A stretch of 64,000 nucleotides of DNA, from positions 1 to 64,000 of the IMG/VR virus record IMGVR_UViG_3300027736_000038; one strand, given 5' to 3'. The translations under genes and the position numbers were made by a program. This document shows positions 52,101 through 59,022 of this stretch, piece after piece. The notes beneath the pieces are model-generated. The model was not told the origin of the DNA. It made no database searches and worked only from the letters and a program-made list of their open reading frames with translations. Source of the DNA: a virus. Position 1 is the first letter of the stretch; every line of letters begins with the position of its first letter.

Positions 52101-52471
52101 TATCCAATGGCCCCACCGGTCATTGAAATATTTGATACATTACCTAATTTAAGTTTGGCACCACCGAGTTGTGAATTTAATCCGGTGTAGTTTTCCCATG
52201 TATCGGTACTTGATACATATGTCAATATTTGTCCATTCAATGGTACGGTTATGTTAAAGTTGCCACCATCACTACCGTTAATTTGACTAAAACTTATATT
52301 GGAATATGAAGTTAATACCTCAATATTCTCATCTGCATAAGTGTTTCCGGTTCTTCCAATGAAAAGTCTATTTTCATCAGTTGCCCAGCCAAATTCACCG
52401 TTGTCTAGCTGTGGTAAGTCAACTAGGTTACCTGCTCTTTGCTGTATCTTTGAGATTTGTACTATGGCCAT
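49142..52471 (-). CDS. Second long tail fibre with C-terminal chaperone-like domain
   Basis: A 1109-residue protein. The N-terminus (ISKIQQRAGNLVDLPQLDNG, EFGWATDENRLFIGRTG) is a common phage receptor-binding attachment repeat. The centre is built of repeated ANVGNLGT and [14 protein letters not shown] modules, also present in the giant fibre, and a Gly-rich stretch (GGNGNSSGVTIGGVVTLSGG). The C-terminal 130 residues (ATYADLAEYYESDKSYEPGT, VAGVVSTNPAYVMN, GDMLVSGGNGFARP) resemble the Peptidase_G2-like intramolecular chaperone that caps and may autocleave from trimeric fibres. Late promoter 52504-52497. Confidence 0.75.
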   Translation of the reverse strand: MAIVQISKIQQRAGNLVDLPQLDNGEFGWATDENRLFIGRTGNTYADENIEVLTSYSNISFSQINGSDGGNFNITVPLNGQILTYVSSTDTWENYTGLNSQLGGAKLKLGNVSNISMTGGAIGYILETDGLGNLSWTPKNTLYTTIKGLTNNITGNIVTMTVSNLTPYTNGQIVTITSATITNSGANSNINGHTFYLKLNGDYATSGNVVLYTDLGLTATANGAGLLTYVANSGIATAALGGSGSGVVGGSNTTVQFNDQNISNGVAAFTFDKNTTTLTVSSGNVVAGNINAVTAVTGPVIVSNVAVGTAPLTVTSTTLVPNLFVARSNVSEYANTALTTTGTWYPLFVNATSGNLAQGANANLSFNASTGNLTTTLLNVTGNANTGNLGTTTLVATTGNITTINSGLMKNSTSNITIASAGNVSTFIGGNATAQFVVTSTGANIPGTANVVTLVTSTATITTGNITTINSGLMQNGNSNITITANANISHFVTGNTTSQLTVTATGANIPGTANVGGNANVGNLGTAQVLASANITTPQFISNVATGTAPLSVQSTTVVPNLYVARSNVSEYGNVVSQTAGTFYPTMVSASASANYQLGSNVNLSFAVNTGTLSATLFTGTLTTAAQPNITSVGTLTSLTVSGNINSTGNINANYIVGNDAYQGGLNIVGKIGAAGDSEQGGSIGIQGGNGNSSGVTIGGVVTLSGGAASANGLGGYVGLVGGLGAGTGAFIQANGGSSNSSSSGGDLILRGGAGRGTNTNGGIITITGGIGTGTGTPGNVAIRVAAAIASGSANQTAANVVVFSSSGITFAANGNITQSGASSQISGANLVSASYLTGTLTTAAQPNITSTGTLTSLAVTGNITNGNVTGGNLVSASYLTGTLTTAAQPNITSTGTLTSLAVTGNITNGNVTGGNLVSASYLTGTLTTAAQPNITSVSTSFTNLTFANAQTISGNNMTLTTGANTLLGTITGNWSLSAGSKLQATYADLAEYYESDKSYEPGTVVEFGGEKEVTIAEDGTTRVAGVVSTNPAYVMNSQCQGEHVVAVALQGRVPCKVRGTIHKGDMLVSGGNGFARPSQLPVMGMVIGKSLENFEGEGVIEVAVGRL
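49671..49985. repeat. Tandem 129-bp repeats in the second fibre
   Basis: Units starting at 49671, 49800 and 49929 repeat every 129 bp (43 residues: NITNGNVTGGNLVSASYLTG and AQPNITSTGTLTSLAV). The last unit is partial. Confidence 0.85.
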
Positions 52472-52497
52472 AAGTGTAATTCTTCACGTTTACACTT
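52472..52497 (-). repeat. Leader inverted repeat before the second fibre
   Basis: AAGTGTAA (52472-52479) and TTACACTT (52490-52497) are perfect inverted arms with a 10-base loop. They lie between the late promoter and ATG 52471, so a hairpin would end directly at the start codon. Confidence 0.55.
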
Positions 52498-52504
52498 ATT
52501 TATC
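52497..52504 (-). promoter_or_regulatory. T4-type late promoter for the second fibre
   Basis: GATAAATA on the minus strand, 26 bases before ATG 52471. Confidence 0.65.
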
Positions 52505-52522
52505 ATAATATTGACTTAACCG

Positions 52523-53209
52523 CTATACAAATTTCATATAGTATTGCTCTACCCGCTTAAACCACATGTCACTATACTTGTCAAATTCAGTACCTTCAAT
52601 GATGAATTCCTGATAAACAACATCAGCGGTACACATAAAAATGACGCCTTTGCGTATCTTAGTCCCGTGTACTTCATTGTGAGCATTGGCATACGCTGCT
52701 AGTTGAATAAAGTAATCGTCAATCCACTCACGCTTTTTGAATTTGTTAGATTGTTTGTGGTCCATAATAGCATCACTTCCATCATGCACCCCGCACAAGT
52801 CAGTTGTGCCTGCATAGATTTTAGGGAAGTATAAAGGAACTTCTGTTCCCCAGTATTCGTTACATTTCACTAATCCCTGTTCAATAATTTGCTTTGCCAT
52901 TTTGTGACTTTGAATACTGTAGGGATTGCTGCCAGGCTCAGTAACTATACCTGTCTTGATATAATCCTCAAGAAACTTGTGCATACGTGTGCCACGTCCT
53001 GCTGCCTCAGTTGTAATCTCTTGTGCTTTTTGAACACCAACTCGTTTGCGCCAGTTATGTAATGCTTGTTTACTTTCTTCTGACTTGGTTGCGTCTAGTA
53101 TTGTTGTAACGCTTGGAAGTTTCTCACCATCTGGTGTAGCATATCTACGTTTGCCTTCAATTTCTACCCTGCTCATGAGTATATAGTTGTATTTGTTTGG
53201 ATTGTACAT
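52523..53209 (-). CDS. PD-(D/E)XK exonuclease (RecB/Cas4-like)
   Basis: A 228-residue nuclease with the RecB-family layout: SVTTILD near residue 33, AAGRGTRMHKFLEDYI (motif around His), GTTDLCGVHDGSDAIMDHKQ with the catalytic D-x-K of DHKQSNKFKK, and the QLAAYANAHNEVHG motif. Such enzymes process DNA ends in recombination or host DNA degradation. It stands alone behind a perfect sigma70 promoter, in the middle of late genes, which marks it as early. The ORF starts at 53209; a second Met 11 codons later (MSRVEIEGKRRYATPDGEKL) is an alternative start. Confidence 0.85.
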   Translation of the reverse strand: MYNPNKYNYILMSRVEIEGKRRYATPDGEKLPSVTTILDATKSEESKQALHNWRKRVGVQKAQEITTEAAGRGTRMHKFLEDYIKTGIVTEPGSNPYSIQSHKMAKQIIEQGLVKCNEYWGTEVPLYFPKIYAGTTDLCGVHDGSDAIMDHKQSNKFKKREWIDDYFIQLAAYANAHNEVHGTKIRKGVIFMCTADVVYQEFIIEGTEFDKYSDMWFKRVEQYYMKFV

Positions 53210-53217
53210 TATAGTAA

Positions 53218-53246
53218 ATTATAGTTGATTATAATACTAATGTCAA
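53218..53246 (-). promoter_or_regulatory. Consensus sigma70 promoter for the exonuclease
   Basis: On the minus strand TTGACA (53246-53241), 17 bp, TATAAT (53223-53218): perfect match. It begins next to the IscA stop, so it separates an early gene from the late unit upstream. Confidence 0.85.
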
Positions 53247-53567
53247 TTAGATTCGGAAACTTTCTCCACACCCGCATCTATCACGTTCGTTAGGGTTACG
53301 AAATTCAAAACCCTCATTAAGTCCATTGCGGACATAATCTATTGTCATCCCTTGAAGATAAGCACAACTTTTTGGATCAACATATAATGAGCACCCATCA
53401 CAATCAATCTTTATATCTTCTGACATTGGTTGATCAACATATTCAAGAACATAGGCTAAACCAGAACAGCCTGTCGTTTTGACACCTATTCTAATTCCTA
53501 ATCCTTTGCCTCTTTTTGCAAGAGTTTGTTTTACTTTGTTTGTTGCTTTATCTGTAACAGTTATCAT
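53247..53567 (-). CDS. iscA: A-type iron-sulfur carrier (IscA/ErpA-like)
   Basis: A 106-residue protein with the three invariant cysteines of A-type Fe-S carriers: Cys34 in KTTGCSGLAYVLEY and Cys98/Cys100 in the C-terminal RCGCGESF. GIRIGVK and FEFRNPNE also match. It would accept and pass Fe-S clusters or iron to host or phage apoproteins. Extra cysteines lie at DCDGC and KSC. It is the third gene of a late unit, its start overlapping the previous stop by four bases, so it is probably made late. Confidence 0.9.
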   Translation of the reverse strand: MITVTDKATNKVKQTLAKRGKGLGIRIGVKTTGCSGLAYVLEYVDQPMSEDIKIDCDGCSLYVDPKSCAYLQGMTIDYVRNGLNEGFEFRNPNERDRCGCGESFRI

Positions 53568-53896
53568 TGTGTTGGCATAGCACTTTGTGCCATTTGTTGT
53601 ACAACTTGTTGACTTTGTGATTGATCTGGATTTTCCGGAGTCTCATCATGTCCTTTGAAGATAATCTGATCACCTTGAATATTTTTAATTACAGTATTTA
53701 AAGGAGGGTTCTTTATCATATCATACAAGTCGGTGACATCTAAAACAATATCACCTTTATCTTGTAGATAAGTTAAAAACTCGTCCGTCGTGTAACTACT
53801 AGGATCTATTATACCGTTATCTAAATCAGTTTTAAGTTGATTGACAAGAACGATAAGTTTAGCACTCGCCGGATCAGCAAGTTCAAAGAGAAACAT
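53564..53896 (-). CDS. Conserved T4-like phage protein
   Basis: A 110-residue protein: FLFELADPASAKLIVLVNQL, FLTYLQDKGDIVLDVTDLYD, NTVIKNIQGDQIIFKG, then a disordered Gln/Ser tail. I recall the same layout in a widespread T4-like cyanophage protein without function. The start ATG 53896 lies one base after the upstream stop (TAATATG) and is preferred over an earlier ATG inside the previous gene. It is coupled to IscA by a four-base overlap. Confidence 0.65.
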   Translation of the reverse strand: MFLFELADPASAKLIVLVNQLKTDLDNGIIDPSSYTTDEFLTYLQDKGDIVLDVTDLYDMIKNPPLNTVIKNIQGDQIIFKGHDETPENPDQSQSQQVVQQMAQSAMPTQ

Positions 53897-53897
53897 A

Positions 53898-54608
53898 TTA
53901 TCTCTTTGCTCTACCAACACCACCTGATGGGGGCATATCTGGTTCTTCAGCAGGAGGGGGAACATCACCCATACTCATATCAGCACCAGCATCCATGCCT
54001 GCGTCCATGCCAGCATCTACCCCTGCTTCTGCACCCATGTCAGCACCAGCATCAAATGCTGCGTCTACTGCTTGACCAGTTAAACCATTCAACGCATTTT
54101 TTAATGCAGTTGATGCTTCTTTCAATGAAGCAGATAATGTATCTAATTGACCTGAAACTTGATCATTGTATGTTTGACTTTCGTTAACACCAATTTCGCT
54201 TTCAATGCTTGATACTAACGCAGGCAATTCTTTAACTTGCATCTGACCTACATCTTCAAGCATCTTCTGTACTTGGTCTACCATGTCTTGCGCTGCTAAT
54301 ACAACTTGTGACTTCTCAACTTCTTCATTCTCAACCATGATTCTTGGCTGTGGAAGTGAACGTAGTTCGTTGTAGTGGTCACTAAGTGCTTGCTCCATGA
54401 ACACCAATTTCATATAAGAATTTGATGATTGACTATTATGATAGTCAGGAGATTGCTTTGACTCACTCAGTAACCCACGTACTTTTTGAAGCATAGTGCG
54501 GGTAGATGACATGGACATACCATCTACGTTAAATGAGGTTTCGTACTGTTCTTTCAATACTTTAGTAGAGAAAGAGCGGCGATTGTGGTTTAATTCAGTT
54601 AGTTTCAT
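53898..54608 (-). CDS. Head-core-like structural protein candidate
   Basis: A 236-residue protein, mostly helical (MDQ- and MEQ-rich, DMVDQVQKMLEDVGQMQVKE, GQLDTLSASLKEASTALKNA), ending in Ala/Gly/Asp/Met repeats (GVDAGMDAGMDAGADMSMGD) and a Pro/Arg tail. The N-terminus MKLTELNHNRR followed by VLKEQYE resembles short head-targeting leaders. Comparable proteins are found among T4-like cyanophage structural genes as I recall. Late promoter 54643-54636. First gene of the unit ending with IscA. Confidence 0.5.
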   Translation of the reverse strand: MKLTELNHNRRSFSTKVLKEQYETSFNVDGMSMSSTRTMLQKVRGLLSESKQSPDYHNSQSSNSYMKLVFMEQALSDHYNELRSLPQPRIMVENEEVEKSQVVLAAQDMVDQVQKMLEDVGQMQVKELPALVSSIESEIGVNESQTYNDQVSGQLDTLSASLKEASTALKNALNGLTGQAVDAAFDAGADMGAEAGVDAGMDAGMDAGADMSMGDVPPPAEEPDMPPSGGVGRAKR

Positions 54609-54635
54609 ATTTGTATTCCAGAGAAATATATAATA

Positions 54636-54643
54636 TATTTATC
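54636..54643 (-). promoter_or_regulatory. T4-type late promoter
   Basis: GATAAATA on the minus strand, 28 bases before ATG 54608. Confidence 0.65.
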
Positions 54644-54656
54644 TTTTCTTTCGTTA

Positions 54657-55130
54657 TTATGCGGATTTGTTAAATCGTTTGTCTTGCCAAATTCTGGAAC
54701 TATTCACATAACCTGCTAATTCGTCGGCTATCTGCTTGCGTTCCATCTTTTCTTCACCCAATTTAGCTAGGTAAATCAATTTTTCTTCTAAATTTTTGGA
54801 CTTTTTTACCAATTTTTGATGCAATTGAATCTCAGTATCTACACTAGATAATCTATTGTCTAAATCTAAAATCCGATTGGATTCATATATACTGTTTCGT
54901 TTATCAAATGTACACCAAGATACTGCGTTTTTTAACACATTGAATGATTTGGTTCCTGCTATATTATCTTTTTCCACTATATAACAATCATTGTTTTTTT
55001 TAATTGCATATTGATTGAATAGAAAATAAGAACCTTCCGGGCCTTGAATTATAGTTAATTCGCTTAATTTTTCCATTTCTTGATTGGATATTGTTTTTGT
55101 AAATTTGTGCAGTAGTTTGTCGCTTATCAT
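54657..55130 (-). CDS. Conserved phage protein (157 aa)
   Basis: An alpha/beta N-terminal part (ELTIIQGPEGSYFLFNQYAI, DCYIVEKDN) and a helical C-terminal part (LDLDNRLSSVDTEIQLHQKL, KKSKNLEEKLIYLAKLGEEK) that may be a coiled coil. The pattern is one I associate with T4-like environmental phages near structural genes; function unknown. Its start overlaps the end of the 148-residue gene by four bases. Confidence 0.6.
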   Translation of the reverse strand: MISDKLLHKFTKTISNQEMEKLSELTIIQGPEGSYFLFNQYAIKKNNDCYIVEKDNIAGTKSFNVLKNAVSWCTFDKRNSIYESNRILDLDNRLSSVDTEIQLHQKLVKKSKNLEEKLIYLAKLGEEKMERKQIADELAGYVNSSRIWQDKRFNKSA

Positions 55131-55573
55131 TTGGTTAACACTTTAAAATATATATTTCTCAACTCATCGCTAGTATCTAAGAATGTGGGGAGTTGGTCCC
55201 ATTCAGTATGGCATTTAATCATTGGTACTTGGTCACAATCTCTATATAATGCTCCCAATTCAGTTACACCATCATAAAACACACTAGGATGTTGTACCGC
55301 AAAATCAAAGTTCCAGCATGGATAAGTCTCTTTATCTTGTTGCTCAAATAAGAACCCAAACTCAGTGAATTCGTCAAATCTTATTTCTATTTTTTCAGGG
55401 ATACGAACAACATCGGGCTGGCTACGTAATGAGATTGCTTGTTGCACCGTGTCAAAATTACTTTGTGTATTGCGTTTATGATGCCATTCTTTGTCCATAT
55501 CAGGACGATGGCGGTTTGGTACATTAGTTTGCGTGATATCAAATAGGGTATAGCAAGAGATAATGTAACTCAT
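55127..55573 (-). CDS. Conserved phage protein (148 aa)
   Basis: A soluble, aromatic-rich alpha/beta protein (MSYIISCYTLFDITQTNVPN, RFDEFTEFGFLFEQQDKETY, CWNFDFAVQHPSVFYDGVTE). No signal or membrane segment. A TTAAATAG motif lies five bases before the ATG and no ribosome binding site is seen. It is coupled to the 157-residue gene. I recall relatives in T4-like phages but no function. Confidence 0.6.
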   Translation of the reverse strand: MSYIISCYTLFDITQTNVPNRHRPDMDKEWHHKRNTQSNFDTVQQAISLRSQPDVVRIPEKIEIRFDEFTEFGFLFEQQDKETYPCWNFDFAVQHPSVFYDGVTELGALYRDCDQVPMIKCHTEWDQLPTFLDTSDELRNIYFKVLTK

Positions 55574-55593
55574 ACTACTATTTAACAGAGGTA

Positions 55594-55622
55594 AAAAAAC
55601 CCTAGAAAATCTAGGGTTTTTT
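55594..55622 (-). terminator. Rho-independent terminator
   Basis: A 13-bp stem (CCCTAGA/TCTAGGG extended by A-T pairs) with loop of three bases and a T run on the minus strand. It closes the one-gene transcript of the 129-residue protein. Confidence 0.9.
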
Positions 55623-55635
55623 ATACAGATATTGA

Positions 55636-56025
55636 TTAACCTGTGAATGTAGCTGTAGCTGTAGTAACAGTTGTGTTAGCAACACCACCTGCTGTCAATT
55701 CAGCAATGATAGCTGCGTTCAATGTAGTAGTTGTCCAAGCGCCAGTTGGATACACAGCCATTGCCAATGTATCAGGACCCGCAGTTGTAAACTCATAGAT
55801 GTAAACTGTAGCTAATTGTTGTGTAGCTTGGATGATCAAGCTAACTTGAGTACCAGAGAAAGCACCTGAACTAGCTGCTGTAACTGTGAAGAAGTCTAGT
55901 TTAGGACCTTGAGGTTGTACTGTAGCAGCAGAACTAACTGCGTTTGCACCACTGTTGGTGTATGAGAATGAATCAAAGTTGATTACCGGTAGAAAGTCAC
56001 CGTTTGTTTTTGTAAATTGTGCCAT
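55636..56025 (-). CDS. Small virion protein in its own transcription unit (129 aa)
   Basis: A Thr/Ala/Ser/Val-rich beta protein (MAQFTKTNGDFLPVINFDSF, PQGPKLDFFTVTAASSGAFS, MAVYPTGAWTTTTLNAAIIA). It carries its own late promoter (56078-56071), a leader hairpin (TGAAGC-AGTAG-GCTTCA) and a strong terminator, the layout expected for an abundant protein. A capsid decoration or tail surface protein is a reasonable guess. I recall similar sequences in environmental phages without function. Confidence 0.6.
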   Translation of the reverse strand: MAQFTKTNGDFLPVINFDSFSYTNSGANAVSSAATVQPQGPKLDFFTVTAASSGAFSGTQVSLIIQATQQLATVYIYEFTTAGPDTLAMAVYPTGAWTTTTLNAAIIAELTAGGVANTTVTTATATFTG

Positions 56026-56070
56026 TTTGAAATGCCTTTAAATAAGTTGAAGCCTACTGCTTCATACACT

Positions 56071-56078
56071 TATTTATG
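56071..56078 (-). promoter_or_regulatory. T4-type late promoter with hairpin leader
   Basis: CATAAATA on the minus strand, 46 bases before ATG 56025. The leader contains a six-bp hairpin TGAAGC/GCTTCA. Confidence 0.6.
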
Positions 56079-56106
56079 CCAGAACTAAAAAAAACACGGA
56101 TTTGGC

Positions 56107-57306
56107 TTAGCGGCCGGCTAGATTTTGGCGACTAAAACCCATTCTATCAACGAATTTTAAGCCATTAGATACAAAACCCTCATGTGTTTCAGTACCATCA
56201 TCTAAATATCCTTTGACCGGGGATTCTTTTGCTGCTTGATTAAGCTGTTCTACGATAGACATTTTTAACTTGTACATCTCTACCCAAATAGTAAATGCCC
56301 CCTTAATTGCTTCGGCATTCTGTTGTAAGTATCCAGGAACAAGTACTTCTTTCTTTGTCTTTGGATCTAATGTAGTGTATCCTAACAATTTCTTACGCAT
56401 AGGTTCTGTCATGGGTCTAGCTTTTACAAAATCCATAAAGCCTTGTGCTAAATCATTTAAGTTACCCTCTACGATTCGTTTGTTAATGAATACTGTAAAC
56501 AATTGATTAAATGAATTACGTGCTTGGGGGGCATTATCCATAAATTGATCCACTAATGCTCCGTAACTTTTAATAGCATTTTGAGTACTTTTAACTAAAG
56601 ATGTGTTGATTTTCATCTTGGGGGTAATAGGCATAGCACTAGGGACAATAGCAACATTGCTATTATTCTTTAGCTGCCCTATAGTTCCATCTAATGTACT
56701 AGCATCATCTGTTGTCATGGCATTAGGTGCTAGATATTGATGCACAGCGATACCAGCTTGCTTGCCAGCCATTAATTTACCTAAATCACTTTCGGCATTT
56801 ACTTTATACGTAATGCCTTTGGGATTCGCTTTGAACATGTAGATACCGTTCTTTTCTGATAATGGTTGACTGAATAACAAATCCCCCCAATAATAACCTT
56901 TACCGCCACTAGATGATTTTGCTAGCCCTGGCCAAATCTCTGCCATTAATGAGTGTAGACCTGAACGGTCTACGCCCCTGGCTTGGTCATATTGCATAAA
57001 CTGTTCTGGACTGAATACTTGTCTACCTGACCCGTCTTTCTTGTTGAACATATGCTTGTCCATAATACTAAACTGTCCACGACTATTACGGCCAAATATC
57101 AATGCAGGATATCCGTCCCACTTAATAGTAACAGTCTTGGGATTCTTTACGGTAGCTATACTTGCTTGTAATGCACGATTTGCACCCTGACTTCCTCCCA
57201 AAAATATTAAATCTTCAGGATGATCTAGGTGTCCCTTATCTTCTTTCAAAGAGGCAATTTTATCTACTTTGTCTCTAAGTATCGCTAACGATTCAGATAG
57301 GTTCAC
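56107..57306 (-). CDS. Ligase-like nucleotidyltransferase-fold protein
   Basis: A 399-residue protein. KWDG at 62-65 (TVTIKWDGYPALIFGR) has the form of motif I (KxDG), the AMP-accepting lysine of DNA and RNA ligases. YYWGDLLFS (138-146) could be motif III, and HEGFV (375-379) followed by LKF resembles motifs IV and V. This arrangement is known to me from a phage family of uncharacterised function (DUF6267-like). The spacing between III and IV is much longer than in true ligases, so activity is uncertain. It overlaps the 82-residue gene by 14 bases and shares its late promoter. Confidence 0.55.
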   Translation of the reverse strand: MNLSESLAILRDKVDKIASLKEDKGHLDHPEDLIFLGGSQGANRALQASIATVKNPKTVTIKWDGYPALIFGRNSRGQFSIMDKHMFNKKDGSGRQVFSPEQFMQYDQARGVDRSGLHSLMAEIWPGLAKSSSGGKGYYWGDLLFSQPLSEKNGIYMFKANPKGITYKVNAESDLGKLMAGKQAGIAVHQYLAPNAMTTDDASTLDGTIGQLKNNSNVAIVPSAMPITPKMKINTSLVKSTQNAIKSYGALVDQFMDNAPQARNSFNQLFTVFINKRIVEGNLNDLAQGFMDFVKARPMTEPMRKKLLGYTTLDPKTKKEVLVPGYLQQNAEAIKGAFTIWVEMYKLKMSIVEQLNQAAKESPVKGYLDDGTETHEGFVSNGLKFVDRMGFSRQNLAGR

Positions 57307-57541
57307 GGTTTTTCCTTAATGATTTAGAAAATCTCTGCTGGTCTTTGCTCTTAATAGCACTTAATAGTTTTCGCTCTAATATTTGCGCCTGTTCTTCAGG
57401 GTAATGCTTATTAATCAACTCAAGTAAATTAATAGCACTGGTTATGATATTATGAGCCCTACTTTCAATAATGTGACTTGTATCGCGGTTATTGCCGAGT
57501 GCTTCTAATTCCTGCAAGAGGGAGCGGGTTTGTTTTTGCAT
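57293..57541 (-). CDS. Small helical conserved phage protein (82 aa)
   Basis: A helical protein (TRSLLQELEALGNNRDTSHI, ITSAINLLELINKHYPEEQA) with a basic C-terminus. Ribosome binding site TAGGAT and a late promoter (57565-57558) precede the ATG. The 3' end overlaps the ligase-like gene. No function known. Confidence 0.6.
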   Translation of the reverse strand: MQKQTRSLLQELEALGNNRDTSHIIESRAHNIITSAINLLELINKHYPEEQAQILERKLLSAIKSKDQQRFSKSLRKNREPI

Positions 57542-57557
57542 ATAATTATCCTACTAG

Positions 57558-57565
57558 TATTTATG
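57558..57565 (-). promoter_or_regulatory. T4-type late promoter
   Basis: CATAAATA on the minus strand, 17 bases before ATG 57541. It drives the 82-residue and ligase-like genes. Confidence 0.6.
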
Positions 57566-57579
57566 CGTGTATGGTATAA

Positions 57580-59022
57580 TTATTTCTTTAAGGAATTCAA
57601 CAATGTCTTAAATTTTGATCCCTGTATTTCAGCATGAACTGTTCTAGTCAACGGTTCTAATGTTATTTCTTCAGTACTTTGATCAACAGTATAATCTGTA
57701 ACTGTAGCTTGTGGTTTTAATGTACTCATTATGTCATTTGCGCTTGGCTTTGGTGTGTAACTCTGTTCACCATCGACCCCGGGGTCACTGATACGCATAG
57801 TCTCAACATCATATTCTAAATCAATCTTCATTCCTACGCCAGTTGAACTACGACTTTTCATACATTGAATCTGATACTTGCCACGCTCACGCATACTGCG
57901 ACTTGTGAAGATACCAAACACGTTATCTGCTGTGTTAATCTTACTGATACCGCCTGCAATATGACTATGGTCAAATTCTTGTTCGTCAACAGCACTACGA
58001 TTTAACTGACTTGCGGTAACTAACAAGACACCAAGTTCCTTTGCTAAATTACGCAATTCTTCTGCTACATACTTATCTTTAATAAACTGATCAGTGGGGC
58101 TAACATTAATAGACACTGGCATAACCAAATCTAAGTAATCAATCATAACAAAGTCAATTTTAATACCAGTTTGAATTTGCACCTCTTTTAAATAAGCACG
58201 AATATCATTTACATTGCTTTGTGCCGGTAATGCTTTAACCCGATACTTTCCAGACTTCTTACCTGCTATCTTAACTCTAAGTTCTGTTGTATCAATATCT
58301 TTACGAATTGCTTTTGTACCCATCATGGTTAACATTGCATCTGTACGCAACGATGTTAATTCTTCACTCAATTCCAGGGTAATATATGCACCACTCAATC
58401 CCATTTGTAACCAGCTTAATGCAATGTTCATCATCACAAGTGATTTACCTGAACCTGAACCACCTGCAAAGATATTCAATTCACCTCTACTCATGCCACC
58501 ATACAAAATACGATCCATTTGTGGCCAGCCTGTTGATACTTGTCCACCACTATTAAAATATTTGTTGATACGACCTTTAGGATCAGCAAAGTAATCTGTA
58601 CCCATGTCTCTTTGTAAACTAATTTGTACCGCATCTTTGATTAGTTTTTCAACTGGTTCAAAATCACCCTTCTCAAGTAAGTCTGCTGCCTTAAGAATAG
58701 CACGTTCTAATTCTTGTCTTTTGGTAAATGATTCAAATTCGTCAAAGAACCATTCATAATGACCTTCATTCAATTCTGGGATAGGGTCAATATCTATTCC
58801 GGTTGTTGCTTTAATTTGTGTAGAGTCCGGTAATACTCTATATTTGTCGGTATGTGTTTTAAATAATTCAGCCACTGGTTTTAGCGAACGATCAAAATTC
58901 TCGCTATTCATAATATTCATAACACGGGTATACAATTCCGCGTTTGTAATCATCATCCTCAGAAACAGCTTCTGAACATCAGATGTGTATTCTAATTGTT
59001 TTTTAGATTCCTGCTTTGCCAA
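57580..59022 (-). CDS. 41: Replicative DNA helicase (gp41-like)
   Basis: A 480-residue DnaB-family helicase. An N-terminal helical domain (1-150) precedes the RecA-like core: GGMSRGELNIFAGGSGSGKS with Walker A GGSGSGKS (187-194), IDFVMIDYLDL (Walker B), VLLVTASQLNRSA and the C-terminal IQCMKSRSSTGVG segment with the Arg finger region. It unwinds DNA 5'-3' at the fork with the primase. Translated from the primase transcript, which overlaps it by 20 bases. Confidence 0.93.
   Translation of the reverse strand: MAKQESKKQLEYTSDVQKLFLRMMITNAELYTRVMNIMNSENFDRSLKPVAELFKTHTDKYRVLPDSTQIKATTGIDIDPIPELNEGHYEWFFDEFESFTKRQELERAILKAADLLEKGDFEPVEKLIKDAVQISLQRDMGTDYFADPKGRINKYFNSGGQVSTGWPQMDRILYGGMSRGELNIFAGGSGSGKSLVMMNIALSWLQMGLSGAYITLELSEELTSLRTDAMLTMMGTKAIRKDIDTTELRVKIAGKKSGKYRVKALPAQSNVNDIRAYLKEVQIQTGIKIDFVMIDYLDLVMPVSINVSPTDQFIKDKYVAEELRNLAKELGVLLVTASQLNRSAVDEQEFDHSHIAGGISKINTADNVFGIFTSRSMRERGKYQIQCMKSRSSTGVGMKIDLEYDVETMRISDPGVDGEQSYTPKPSANDIMSTLKPQATVTDYTVDQSTEEITLEPLTRTVHAEIQGSKFKTLLNSLKK

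Noticed and set aside
53837-54187. His/Gln/Leu-rich plus-strand frame opposite the head-core-like gene
   Set aside because: Antisense of the Gly-Met-Asp-Ala repeats; no start signals.
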